A stretch of 64,000 nucleotides of DNA, from positions 744,001-808,000 of the forward strand of contig NZ_JACHZR010000003.1 in NCBI RefSeq assembly GCF_014193695.1, read 5' to 3'. Below, one piece after another: positions 23,043-31,374 of this stretch. The notes under the pieces were generated by a model. That model was not told the DNA's origin and made no database searches. It saw only the letters and a list, made by a program, of their open reading frames with translations. This stretch comes from Rhizobium sp. BK316. GTDB lineage: Bacteria > Pseudomonadota > Alphaproteobacteria > Rhizobiales > Rhizobiaceae. Position 1 is the stretch's first letter. Each line of letters opens with the position of its first letter. The position numbers were made by a program, and so were the translations under genes.

Positions 23043-23978
23043 GTGAAGCTTTTCATCACCAGGATCGTTCTGGCGCTCAGGCGTTTCCAGCAATGGCTGG
23101 TGGCGCAGGTGATGTTCGGCTTCCTGAATTTCCTGAAGCTTTTTCCGGCCGATGGCGCGATGCGCTTTGCCGACTGGATGACCCGCCAGATCGGCAAGCG
23201 GCTGAAGCGCCATAAGCTAATGCTCTACAATCTGCGCCGGGCCTTTCCGGAAAAGAGCGAGGCCGAGCTCGAAGAGATCGCGCTCGAAAGCTGGGGCAAT
23301 ATGGGCCGGCTTGCAGCCGAATATGTCTTCCTCGACCAGCTCTTCGATTTCGACCCTGAACGATCCGAGCCGGGCAGGGTGGAGGTCTCGGGCATTCCGA
23401 TCTTCCTTGAGCTGCGGGACAATCCACGCCCCTTTATCGTTTTTACCGGCCATACCGGCAATTTCGAGCTGCTGCCGGTCGCCGGCAACGCCTTCGGTCT
23501 CAGCGTGACCGTGCTCTTCCGCCCGCCGAACAATCCTTACATCGCGCAGAAGGTCTTCGATTTCCGCAGCGGCCGCATGGGTAAGCTCGTGCCCTCACAT
23601 GCCGGTTCCTCCTTTGCGCTGGCCCGCCAGCTCGAGGCGGGCCAAGGGGTCGGCGTGCTGGTTGACCAGAAGTTCAGCCGCGGGTTGAAGACGACGTTCT
23701 TCGGGCTCGACACCAAGACCAATCCGCTGCTGCCGAAGCTGGTGCGGCAGTTCAATTGCGAGGTCTATCCCGCCCGCTGCATCCGTCTTCCCGGCAATCG
23801 TTATCGCCTGGAGATCGAGCCGAAGATGGAGATGCCGCGTGACGAGAAGGGCAATCTGGATCTTCCCGCTACGGCCCAGATGATGAACGACAAGGTGGAG
23901 AGCTGGGTGCGCGAATATCCGGCCCAATGGTTGTGGTATCACGACCGTTGGGATATCAAGCGTTCTGTCAGCCTGTAA
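23043..23978 (+). CDS. lpxXL: Lipid A C28 acyltransferase LpxXL
   Basis: A 311-residue LpxL/HtrB-family acyltransferase that moves the very-long-chain acyl group from AcpXL to the 2' position of the lipid A precursor in the inner membrane. The catalytic His/Asn-Glu motif appears as TGHTGNFELLP, followed by VLFRPPNNPYI and LVDQKFSRGLKTTFFG. The N-terminal hydrophobic segment (QVMFGFLNFLKLF) anchors it. GTG start at 23043 follows the adh2XL stop after 4 bases. The stop codon lies in a 14-base tandem duplication (23971-23998). Confidence 0.93.
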   Translation: MKLFITRIVLALRRFQQWLVAQVMFGFLNFLKLFPADGAMRFADWMTRQIGKRLKRHKLMLYNLRRAFPEKSEAELEEIALESWGNMGRLAAEYVFLDQLFDFDPERSEPGRVEVSGIPIFLELRDNPRPFIVFTGHTGNFELLPVAGNAFGLSVTVLFRPPNNPYIAQKVFDFRSGRMGKLVPSHAGSSFALARQLEAGQGVGVLVDQKFSRGLKTTFFGLDTKTNPLLPKLVRQFNCEVYPARCIRLPGNRYRLEIEPKMEMPRDEKGNLDLPATAQMMNDKVESWVREYPAQWLWYHDRWDIKRSVSL

Positions 23979-24176
23979 GATTCTGCCTGTAAGATTTTGC
24001 TCCTGATTTATAATCGATTAAAAGCGACAGGTCCGCTTCGATTGAAACTGAGTACGGTTCATGTTACGCGTCTCTACTAGGGCGCGTAAAGTGCCTACCG
24101 TAAGGCGTAATCTTTCATTAAGCATAGGCCTCGACCGGTTTCGGAGCGTTTCTCAGGAAATGGATATGGGGGTATC

Positions 24177-24869
24177 TTGCTTGAGCTGTTCAGGGCCTTT
24201 TCCTTGCGCTGCGCGCAGATTGAGGAAGCGATAAGGCTAGGGGATGATGGGCGCGTGGAGGCGCTCGACCGCGATATTCAGCCGCTGGTCGAGGCGATTC
24301 TCGCATGCAGGGCGTCCAGTCTCATCGAAGTCTACATGCAACTTCAGTTTGTAAGCTATCTCATCGGTCAGGATGCCGATGACGGGGCTTTCGTGACGCA
24401 ATATGCCGCCGTGCTCTCCTATCTGCTCGACCGTTATTTCGGCGCCCATGCGCCGGACTGGCGCGTGCCGCTACCGGACATGAAGCTCAGGCCGCCGCCC
24501 GCCTATGTTCCCGATACCGATAACGGCCAGTTTCTCAACGCGGCGATCCTGCAGACGCTGCCGGACCGCGTGGCGGTTCTGACGAAGGATTATCGTTATC
24601 TTTATTCCAATCCGGCCAATTGCGCCCATCTCGGCAAGAATGCCATGCAGCTCATCGGCCGCCATATCGTCGAGTTCATCGGCGAGGAGCGCTTTGCCGA
24701 CGAGGTGAAGGAAAAGCTCGACGCCTGCTTCGACGGCGTGCCGGCAGATTACACCTACGCGCGGGATGAGCGGCACAATCGCTGCCGGATGGTGCCGCTC
24801 CACGACGCAGCGAAGAAAGTGATAGGGGCGCTCATCACCATTCAGAATCTCGGCGCTGCGGACGCCTGA
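24177..24869 (+). CDS. PAS-domain protein, stand-alone
   Basis: A 230-residue protein of unknown output. The C-terminal half (residues about 118-225) is a PAS fold: AILQTLPDRVAVLTKDYRY, YSNPANCAHLGKNAMQLIGR, and VPLHDAAKKVIGALITIQNL. The N-terminal half is helical and unrecognised. No kinase, GGDEF or DNA-binding domain is present. The start is probably TTG at 24177, with ATGGGGGT just upstream; no in-frame ATG is available nearby. It stands between the lpxXL cluster and convergent VOC/SRPBCC genes. Confidence 0.75.
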   Translation: MLELFRAFSLRCAQIEEAIRLGDDGRVEALDRDIQPLVEAILACRASSLIEVYMQLQFVSYLIGQDADDGAFVTQYAAVLSYLLDRYFGAHAPDWRVPLPDMKLRPPPAYVPDTDNGQFLNAAILQTLPDRVAVLTKDYRYLYSNPANCAHLGKNAMQLIGRHIVEFIGEERFADEVKEKLDACFDGVPADYTYARDERHNRCRMVPLHDAAKKVIGALITIQNLGAADA

Positions 24870-24871
24870 TT

Positions 24872-25234
24872 TCAGTCCTTGCTCCAGACGGCGAGTTCGT
24901 AGCCGTCCTTGTCGATAAAATGGAAGCGCCGGCCGCCGGGGAAGGGCGTGATCGGTTTTGCAATGGTGCCGCCGGCCTTTTCGACGCTTGCCAGCACATC
25001 TTCCAGCTTTTCGGCATAGAGGATGACGAGCGGGCCGCCTGCGGCACGCACCGGGCCGAGATTGGTGAAGCCGCCTTTCAGCCTTCCATCGTCGAACTCG
25101 CAGTAGTTCTCCCCATAATCGGTGAAGCGCCAGCCGAAGGCCGCGCCGTAGAAGGCTTTTGCCGCGCCAATATCGGCGACGTTAAACTCGACATAGTCGA
25201 TGCGGCGGTCATTTTGAGCGTCGTTGCTGGCCAT
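24872..25234 (-). CDS. VOC-family (glyoxalase-like) protein
   Basis: A 120-residue protein with the vicinal-oxygen-chelate fold: IDYVEFNVADIGAAKAFYGA at the N-terminus, then FGWRFTDYGENYCEF, LVILYAEKLEDVLASVEKAG, and the C-terminal RRFHFIDKDGYELAVWS. The metal-ligand positions are only partly conserved, so it could be an enzyme or a binding protein. It follows the SRPBCC gene by one base on the same strand, so the two are an operon. The stop is 2 bases from the convergent PAS gene. Confidence 0.88.
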   Translation of the reverse strand: MASNDAQNDRRIDYVEFNVADIGAAKAFYGAAFGWRFTDYGENYCEFDDGRLKGGFTNLGPVRAAGGPLVILYAEKLEDVLASVEKAGGTIAKPITPFPGGRRFHFIDKDGYELAVWSKD

Positions 25235-25235
25235 C

Positions 25236-25634
25236 TTATTTCTCCATCAGCGATTTGAGTGCCGCCAGATCCTTCTGGACATGAGCGGCATCGGCGGCGA
25301 ATTGATCGTCGGTCATGCCCGGCAGGCGCAGAAGCGTGAACATCACCTCGCAGCCATCGCCATTCGGCACGATGCGCAGCGCGTTATAGACGCGCAGGCC
25401 GGATTCGATGGTGACGGTATGGTCGATGACGCCGAATTCGTTCGCCGGCACGAAGCTCACGCGGACGATGCCGAGCGGGCCATGGGCGATCCAGTCCTCG
25501 CCGTCGGGTTCCAGGCCGCTCGCAAGGCCGGAGGCCCACAGCGGCATGTTCTCCGGCCTGCCGGCGAAATCATAGACATCGCGCCAGTCTCTTTTGATCG
25601 TGATGTGGACGATGCGGGCGGGCATTGTGTTCAT
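25236..25634 (-). CDS. SRPBCC-family protein
   Basis: A 132-residue START/SRPBCC-like protein: IVHITIKRDWRDVYDFAGRP, ENMPLWASGLASG, then GDGCEVMFTLLRLPGM near the end. The ligand is unknown. An AGGAC stretch is upstream of the ATG at 25634. It precedes the VOC gene, and both may be controlled by the AraC-type regulator encoded just upstream on the same strand. Confidence 0.82.
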   Translation of the reverse strand: MNTMPARIVHITIKRDWRDVYDFAGRPENMPLWASGLASGLEPDGEDWIAHGPLGIVRVSFVPANEFGVIDHTVTIESGLRVYNALRIVPNGDGCEVMFTLLRLPGMTDDQFAADAAHVQKDLAALKSLMEK

Positions 25635-25697
25635 CGGTCTGTCCTTTTGCTTTGTGTCAGACTAGCAGGCCGGCCCGGGCCGTCTTGAACAAAACGG

Positions 25698-26483
25698 TCA
25701 GCGGGTCGTCAATTGAGCGAGCATGGCGGATGGTGTCAGTGTCGTCAGGTCGCCGATCTCGCGGGTCATATGGGCCTGATCGGAAAAGCCGGCTTCGAGG
25801 GCGAGGGCGGCAAGGGACAGGGTCTTGCTTGCACGGCACAAGGCTATGAAACGCTGCAGCCGGCGGACGCGTTCGAGCGTCTTGATGCCGTAGCCGAAAT
25901 GGTGGTGGGCGCGGCGGCGCAACTGCCGTTCGCCGATATCGAGCCTCTGCTGCAGGTGGCCGATGCGGCCCGATCCATGGTCTGCGGCGGCAAAGATCAG
26001 GCGAGCCTCAGGATCTGGCTCCGCTTCTTCCCTTGCCAGTTCACTCAACAGGGCGGCGAAGAGAGGGAGGGCGGCAGCCTCATCCAGACAGTCGGACAGG
26101 CGCGGTTCGAGGAGGGCAGCCTTTTCCTGCGCGAGATCGCTCAAGGGAATGGAAAGGCCGGTGATCTCCGACAGCGGCAGCTTCAGCCAGACGGCGCCGG
26201 CGCCTGGTGCAAAACGCGCGCCGATAATGCGCATGCCCGGCGCTATCGGCGGGAAGGCGGCGGTGCGGTCTGGTCCGACAACGAAGAGGCGGCCGTCTGC
26301 GAAAAGCAGGTCACAATAACCATCGGGCACGATGGCGACAGGGCCTGCGGTTCGAATCTCATGCGACCAGAGACAGCGGAAATGCGGGGCGAGGGCAGGC
26401 GAGGGCGCATATTCGCGGTAGCGCCCCGCTCTCTTTGCGAGCAGCGACCCGTTATCGCTCTGCCTTGCTGCAGCAGCAGTCAT
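25698..26483 (-). CDS. AraC-family transcriptional regulator
   Basis: A 261-residue regulator. The N-terminal half (YREYAPSPALAPHFRCLWSHE, VPDGYCDLLFADG) is the DUF6597-like sensor domain. The C-terminal AraC helix-turn-helix spans about residues 160-255 with RRAHHHFGYGIKTLERVRR, then LALEAGFSDQAHMTREI. The start at 26483 is fixed by GGGAGG 5 bases upstream; the frame stays open upstream but lacks signals. It is 63 bases upstream of the SRPBCC-VOC pair on the same strand, making these likely targets, and divergent from gnd. Confidence 0.88.
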   Translation of the reverse strand: MTAAAARQSDNGSLLAKRAGRYREYAPSPALAPHFRCLWSHEIRTAGPVAIVPDGYCDLLFADGRLFVVGPDRTAAFPPIAPGMRIIGARFAPGAGAVWLKLPLSEITGLSIPLSDLAQEKAALLEPRLSDCLDEAAALPLFAALLSELAREEAEPDPEARLIFAAADHGSGRIGHLQQRLDIGERQLRRRAHHHFGYGIKTLERVRRLQRFIALCRASKTLSLAALALEAGFSDQAHMTREIGDLTTLTPSAMLAQLTTR

Positions 26484-26638
26484 TTCAGCCTCCCAAACCC
26501 ATGCATATGGTGCTGTCAAGGCCATTCGAAAAGCCTGTTCCGACAGCCTTTTTTCGAGCCGAATCGCGGTCTTCGACCTTGCCGTTTGGCCGAGAGAGTG
26601 CCACAACATCGCACCATTTCACTCATCGGAGGTTTGTC

Positions 26639-28069
26639 GTGGAAAAGGCAGAAATCGGACTGATCGGCCTTGCCGTCATGGGATCCAACCTGGCTCTCAA
26701 CATTGCGGAAAAGGGCAACAAGATTGCGGTTTTCAACCGCACGCCTGAAAAAACGGATGAATTCTACGAGAGTGCCGGCGATCTGAAGAAGCAGATCATT
26801 CCCTGCAAGACGATCGAGGAGTTCGTCGAGGCGATCCGCCCGCCACGCCCGATCATCATCATGATCAAGGCAGGCGATGCCGTGGACCAACAGATGGAGG
26901 CGCTGCGCCCGCATCTCGAAAAGAACGACATCATGATCGATGCCGGCAACGCCAACTTCCGCGACACGGTTGCCCGCTTTGATCGCCTCAAGGACACCGG
27001 CCTGACCTTCATCGGCATGGGCGTTTCGGGTGGTGAGGAAGGTGCCCGCCACGGCCCGTCAATCATGGTCGGCGGCACGGAGGATTCCTGGAAGCGCGTC
27101 GAGAAGGTTCTGACCTCGATTGCCGCCAAGTATGATGGCGATCCGTGCGTCGCCTGGCTCGGCAATGACGGCGCCGGCCACTTCGTCAAGACGATCCACA
27201 ACGGCATCGAATATGCCGATATGCAGATGATCGCCGAAATCTACGGCATCCTGCGCGACGGCCTCGGCAAGAGCGCTTCGGAAATCTCCGGCATCTTTGG
27301 CGAGTGGAACAAGGGCCGCCTGAACTCCTACCTGATCGAAATCTCCGAAAAGGTTCTGGCCGCTACCGACCCGATCTCCAAGACGCCGATGGTCGACATG
27401 ATCCTCGACAAGGCCGGCCAGAAGGGCACCGGCAAGTGGTCGGCGATCGAAGCGCAGAACATGGGCATTCCGGCGACCGGCATCGAAGCCGCCGTGGCGG
27501 CCCGCAGCCTGTCGTCGATGAAGGAGCAGCGCGTCGCCGCCGAAAAGATCTTCGGCGATCTCGGTGCTGCCTTCCCGACCGCCTACGGCCCTGAGTTCAA
27601 CAGGGATTTGGAACTGGCACTGTTTGCCGGCAAGATCGGCGCCTATGCGCAGGGCTTTGCCGTCATGGCCGAAGCCTCCAAGGAGTTCAACTGGTCGCTG
27701 CCGATGCCGACCATCGCTCGTATCTGGCGCGCCGGCTGCATCATCCGCTCGCAGTTCCTCGACGAGATCACCAAGGCCTTCACCGATGCGCCTAACGCGG
27801 CGAACCTCATCGTTACGCCGGCCTTCTCCGGCATGGTCAAGGAATCGATCCCGGCGCTGCGCCGCGTCGTGACCGCAGCACTCGCCGCCGGCCTGCCGGT
27901 TCCGGCGCTGGCCTCGGCGCTCAGCTATTTCGACGCCTACCGCCAGGGCCGCGGCACTGCCAACCTCATCCAGGCGCAGCGCGACTTCTTCGGCGCCCAC
28001 GGCTTCGACCGCCTCGACGGCAAGGACTTCCACCATGGCCCTTGGGGCAGCGGTGCGTCGACCTTCTGA
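26639..28069 (+). CDS. gnd: 6-phosphogluconate dehydrogenase (decarboxylating)
   Basis: A 476-residue NADP-dependent enzyme that converts 6-phosphogluconate to ribulose-5-phosphate and CO2 in the pentose phosphate pathway. The dinucleotide-binding motif IGLIGLAVMGSNLALNIAEKG is split over residues 7-27; MGVSGGEEGARHGPSIMVGG and VKTIHNGIEYADMQ are the substrate and catalytic segments. The length is exactly typical. GTG at 26639 follows GGAGGTTTGTC; the longer open frame upstream lacks homology. A clear terminator follows (28093-28120). Confidence 0.97.
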   Translation: MEKAEIGLIGLAVMGSNLALNIAEKGNKIAVFNRTPEKTDEFYESAGDLKKQIIPCKTIEEFVEAIRPPRPIIIMIKAGDAVDQQMEALRPHLEKNDIMIDAGNANFRDTVARFDRLKDTGLTFIGMGVSGGEEGARHGPSIMVGGTEDSWKRVEKVLTSIAAKYDGDPCVAWLGNDGAGHFVKTIHNGIEYADMQMIAEIYGILRDGLGKSASEISGIFGEWNKGRLNSYLIEISEKVLAATDPISKTPMVDMILDKAGQKGTGKWSAIEAQNMGIPATGIEAAVAARSLSSMKEQRVAAEKIFGDLGAAFPTAYGPEFNRDLELALFAGKIGAYAQGFAVMAEASKEFNWSLPMPTIARIWRAGCIIRSQFLDEITKAFTDAPNAANLIVTPAFSGMVKESIPALRRVVTAALAAGLPVPALASALSYFDAYRQGRGTANLIQAQRDFFGAHGFDRLDGKDFHHGPWGSGASTF

Positions 28070-28092
28070 GGTTTGTGGGAATAGAGTTGAAG

Positions 28093-28120
28093 AGCCCGGC
28101 CGTTGCGCCGGGCTTTGTTT
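28093..28120 (+). terminator. Rho-independent terminator of gnd
   Basis: Perfect 8-bp stem AGCCCGGC (28093-28100) with GCCGGGCT (28107-28114) followed by TTGTTT. Confidence 0.85.
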
Positions 28121-28271
28121 GGGGGGCGAACACGACGGTCCATCTTGCTCCTCTATGCCTCCTTCGAGGCGGCCGATATCGAAGGAGTAGCCGATTCTAC
28201 GCGGCTGCCTCAATTCGCTCGGCTATGCGTCCAGAGGGCGGTGCCTGTCTGCCGCAGTCGAAGCTTTCTCC

Positions 28272-28414
28272 TCCCTCATCTCTGTGCTTGTCACAGAGAT
28301 CCAGCCACCGCGCGTCTGCGCGGTGAATGGCTCATTTGCCGTCAAGGGAAAAGTCTCTTCTGCCCAAGGACTTGGGCAGGCTGGATCCCTGTGACAAGCA
28401 CAGGGATGAGGAGA
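28272..28414. repeat. Family R2 four-hairpin repeat, copy a
   Basis: Outer hairpins: arms ATCTCTGTG/CACAGAGAT around CTTGT (28278-28300) and ATCCCTGTG/CACAGGGAT around ACAAG (28385-28407). Inner hairpins: ACCGCGC/GCGCGGT (28307-28324) and CTGCCCAAG/CTTGGGCAG (28360-28379). CCAGCC and GGCTGG also pair across the inner part. Matches copy b at 40385-40526 with compensating changes. Confidence 0.88.
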
Positions 28415-28470
28415 GATTGAGGAGGCGCAGGTGCCCAAAGCAACCTATCGCTTGCGGTGAGGGAGCCGAC

Positions 28471-29511
28471 CTACACCCCCTCCGGCCATTCCGGCTTGCT
28501 GATGGACTGCAGCAGCTCCGCATCCACGCCATCGATCCGCGCAATCACCTGTTTCGCCATCTCGCGGCCGGCGTGGCGGACGTCTTCGTAGGCGGTGATG
28601 ATCTCCGGGCGGATCCAGTTGAGGATCGGGGCGGATTGTTTGGAGACGAGGTCGACGTCGTGGCCGAGGCGCTTGCCGGCGGCTTCGATGCCGGCGTTGA
28701 CGGCGATGGTGGCGCTGCCGGCGGATGAGACGATGCCATCGGGCGCGCCCGGCGAGCGCATCAGCTGCTCCACGGCGTCACGGATTTCGGCGAGCGGGGC
28801 ATCGATATTGACGCGCAGCGGCACTTCCTCGGCGCCGTAGTCGTGCAGACCGGTCTGAAAGCCGATGCGGGTGTGGGTGTAATAGGTGAGCTTGCTCGGC
28901 GGCTGGAGCAGGGCGATGCGCTTGCGGCTGCGCTGGACGAGCTTCTGCACGGCCTGATGGGCGTAAGCCTCGTTGTCGAAGTCGTGGTAGGGATGCACGA
29001 GGCCGCCATCGGTGCGGCCGTGGGTGGTGAAGGGCATGCCGCTTTCTGCGAGCAGGCGTACGCGCGGATCGTCAGGCTCGACGCGCGAGATGATGACACC
29101 GTCGGCAGAGCCGGTTTCCAGGATATAGCGCACCGGCAGCATGGGGTCCTTGCTGTGCGAATGCGGGGTGACGACGATATGGTAGGGCGTGCCGGTCAGC
29201 ACCTCGGAAATGCCGAAGACCATCTGGCTGGAAAAGCCCATGATCTCCTCGTCGATGCTGAGCACCAGCGCAATGACGTTGGTCTTGCCGGTTCTCAGGC
29301 GCACGCCGGCCCTATTCGGCTGATAGCCGAGCTGGCGGGCGACCATGCGCACCCGTTCCTTCGTTTCAGCGCCGATATCCGGTGCATCTTTCAGCGCCCG
29401 CGACACGGTCGTCACGCCGAGGCCCGTCATGAAGGCGATCGTCTTCAGTGTCGGGCGCTCGCGCTGAACGGGACTCGATGCCGCTCCGCCGAAATTTCCG
29501 TTGTTTTCCAT
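28471..29511 (-). CDS. LacI-family transcriptional regulator of the sugar cluster
   Basis: A 346-residue repressor-type regulator. The helix-turn-helix is TLKTIAFMTGLGVTTVSRAL (residues about 21-40), the hinge region follows, and the remaining part is a periplasmic-binding-protein-like sensor (MGFSSQMVFGISEVLTG, RYILETGSADGVIIS, GIVSSAGSATIAVNAG). The ATG at 29511 is chosen so that the DNA-binding domain starts normally; the open frame extends 64 codons upstream without a signal. It is divergent from the ABC sugar transporter genes and probably controls them. A CG-centred inverted repeat at 29616-29629 is a candidate operator. Confidence 0.9.
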   Translation of the reverse strand: MENNGNFGGAASSPVQRERPTLKTIAFMTGLGVTTVSRALKDAPDIGAETKERVRMVARQLGYQPNRAGVRLRTGKTNVIALVLSIDEEIMGFSSQMVFGISEVLTGTPYHIVVTPHSHSKDPMLPVRYILETGSADGVIISRVEPDDPRVRLLAESGMPFTTHGRTDGGLVHPYHDFDNEAYAHQAVQKLVQRSRKRIALLQPPSKLTYYTHTRIGFQTGLHDYGAEEVPLRVNIDAPLAEIRDAVEQLMRSPGAPDGIVSSAGSATIAVNAGIEAAGKRLGHDVDLVSKQSAPILNWIRPEIITAYEDVRHAGREMAKQVIARIDGVDAELLQSISKPEWPEGV

Positions 29512-29966
29512 CCCTCTAGGCCCGCCTCGCGCGATTTGCTTCGCCTTATAGAGGCTTTTTGGCGCACTGTAAGTATGCCGCCGCTCAAAAAGCTCTCCTC
29601 CCTGAGCGAGACAATCTGTAACGATACAGTAGAAATGTCGAGCCCTTTTTCCGATCAACATTGCAGAGTGTTCCTCTCTGGTTGAATCGCCTGTTGATCC
29701 CACGATTTTTTGCGCCTGCGAAATAGGGAAAGACTGAAATTATCAGATTAATCAAAAATTAAATAACAAAATCAGAGAATTAATTTCATGCCGCAATTGC
29801 GAGATCGTTTGCTTACGCTTTTCTCATCGAGCAAAGATGGGATCGGCAACTGCCCTCATAGGCTGTATTGGCGTCTCTCGCAGAAAATTTTGCGAGCAGG
29901 CGGTTGCGCGGATAAATCGATTGTTCTAAGTTTTTCCGGCAACGTTTCAGTGAGGGAGGAGAACTC
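29512..29966. other. Divergent regulatory region, lacI / sugar ABC operon
   Basis: About 455 bases without a gene. It holds the candidate LacI operator at 29616-29629, an AT-rich stretch at about 29740-29785 likely to carry the ABC operon promoter, and GAGGGAGGAG (29951-29961) before the binding-protein ATG. Confidence 0.6.
29616..29629. promoter_or_regulatory. Candidate LacI-type operator
   Basis: CTGTAACGATACAG is a 14-base inverted repeat with one mismatch and the central CG typical of LacI-family operators, about 105 bases upstream of the regulator start. Confidence 0.45.
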
Positions 29967-31202
29967 ATGAAAATCCGTATGATGGCGGCTGTGCTTGCCG
30001 CTTCCGTGGCCATTCCGTTTGGTGCCGCAAATGCGACCGATCTCGAAGTCACGCATTGGTGGACGTCGGGCGGTGAATCCGCGGCTGTCGCCGAGCTTGC
30101 AAAAGCATTCGACGCCACCGGCAACCACTGGGTAGACGGCGCTATCGCCGGTTCCGGCGGTACTGCACGTCCGATCATGATCAGCCGCATCACCGGCGGC
30201 GACCCGATGGGCGCCACCCAGTTCAACCACGGCCGCCAGGCCGAGGAGCTGGTTCAGGCCGGCTTAATGCGCGACTTGACCGATGTGGCGACCGCCGAGC
30301 ACTGGAAGGACATCATTCGTCCGTCGAGCCTGCTCGATTCCTGCACGATCGACGGCAAGATCTACTGCGCTCCCGTCAACATCCATTCCTGGCAGTGGCT
30401 GTGGCTGTCGAATGCGGCCTTCACGAAGGCCGGCGTAGCCGTTCCGAAGAACTGGGACGAGTTCGTCGCTGCTGGTCCGGCTCTGGAAAAAGCCGGTATC
30501 ATTCCGCTCGCCGTCGGCGGTCAGCCGTGGCAGGCTGCGGGCGCCTTCGACGTGCTGATGGTCGCGATCGCCGGCAAGGATACGTTCAACAAGGTGTTCA
30601 AGGACAAGGATGCGGAAGCTGCTGCCGGCCCTGAGATCGCCAAGGTCTTCAAGGCTGCCGACGACGCTCGCCGCATGTCGAAGGGCAGCAACGTTCAGGA
30701 TTGGAACCAGGCCACCAACCTCGTCATCACGGGCAAGGCCGGCGGTCAGATCATGGGTGACTGGGCGCAAGGCGAATTCGCGCTTGCCGGCCAGAAGGCT
30801 GGCACCGACTATACCTGCCTGCCTGGCCTCGGCGTGAACGAGATTATCTCGACCGGCGGCGACGCCTTCTATTTCCCGCTGCTGAAAGACGAGGAAAAGT
30901 CGAAGGCTCAGGCCGTGCTCGCCAAGACCCTGCTCGATCCCAAGACCCAGGTTGCGTTTAACCTGAAAAAGGGCTCTCTGCCGGTTCGTGGCGACGTCGA
31001 TCTCGCCGCCGCCAACGATTGCATGAAGAAGGGTCTCGATATCCTGGCGAAGGGCAACGTGATCGAAGGCACCGACCAGCTGCTTTCGGCCGACAGCCAG
31101 AAGCAGAAGGAAGACCTCTTCTCCGAATTTTTCGCCAACCCGTCGATGACGCCGGAAGACGCTCAGAAGCGTTTTGCCCAGATCATCGCTTCGGCTGACT
31201 GA
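29967..31202 (+). CDS. Sugar ABC transporter, periplasmic binding protein
   Basis: A 411-residue extracytoplasmic solute-binding protein (family 1, CUT1 class). The signal peptide is KIRMMAAVLAASVAIPFG, with cleavage near ANA. LEVTHWWTSGGESAAVAEL opens the mature protein and GGTARPIMISRITGGDPMGA is characteristic of glucose/mannose-type binding proteins such as GtsA. A strong GGAGGAG precedes the start. It is the first gene of the transporter operon; a stable hairpin (31224-31250) after the stop probably raises its level relative to the permeases. Confidence 0.93.
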   Translation: MKIRMMAAVLAASVAIPFGAANATDLEVTHWWTSGGESAAVAELAKAFDATGNHWVDGAIAGSGGTARPIMISRITGGDPMGATQFNHGRQAEELVQAGLMRDLTDVATAEHWKDIIRPSSLLDSCTIDGKIYCAPVNIHSWQWLWLSNAAFTKAGVAVPKNWDEFVAAGPALEKAGIIPLAVGGQPWQAAGAFDVLMVAIAGKDTFNKVFKDKDAEAAAGPEIAKVFKAADDARRMSKGSNVQDWNQATNLVITGKAGGQIMGDWAQGEFALAGQKAGTDYTCLPGLGVNEIISTGGDAFYFPLLKDEEKSKAQAVLAKTLLDPKTQVAFNLKKGSLPVRGDVDLAAANDCMKKGLDILAKGNVIEGTDQLLSADSQKQKEDLFSEFFANPSMTPEDAQKRFAQIIASAD

Positions 31203-31223
31203 TCGATAGATTCGCTGCCTTTG

Positions 31224-31250
31224 CGATCCGGCTCCGTAAGAGCCGGATCG
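31224..31250 (+). promoter_or_regulatory. Stable hairpin after binding-protein gene
   Basis: Perfect 11-bp stem CGATCCGGCTC (31224-31234) with GAGCCGGATCG (31240-31250), loop CGTAA, no T-run. The position between binding protein and permease suggests an mRNA-stabilising or partial-termination element. Confidence 0.7.
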
Positions 31251-31374
31251 TTCCGGACGAATGTCCGGATGGCGGCGTCTCTCCGACATCCCCGGCAAAT
31301 CCGGGGGGCAGGGTGGCAGACGGCCTCATGCCGGTCTGTCGCAGGTCGCAGTTGCGATTTGAGGAGAAGTGTTC

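Larger units (their letters stand above)
28070..28470. other. Intergenic region between gnd and the LacI gene
   Basis: About 400 bases: the gnd terminator, then roughly 150 bases where I see nothing recognisable, then a four-hairpin family R2 repeat (28272-28414). Confidence 0.6.

Noticed and set aside
29512..29703. N-terminal extension of the LacI-type regulator
   Set aside because: The additional 64 codons would precede the DNA-binding domain without homology and overlap the candidate operator.
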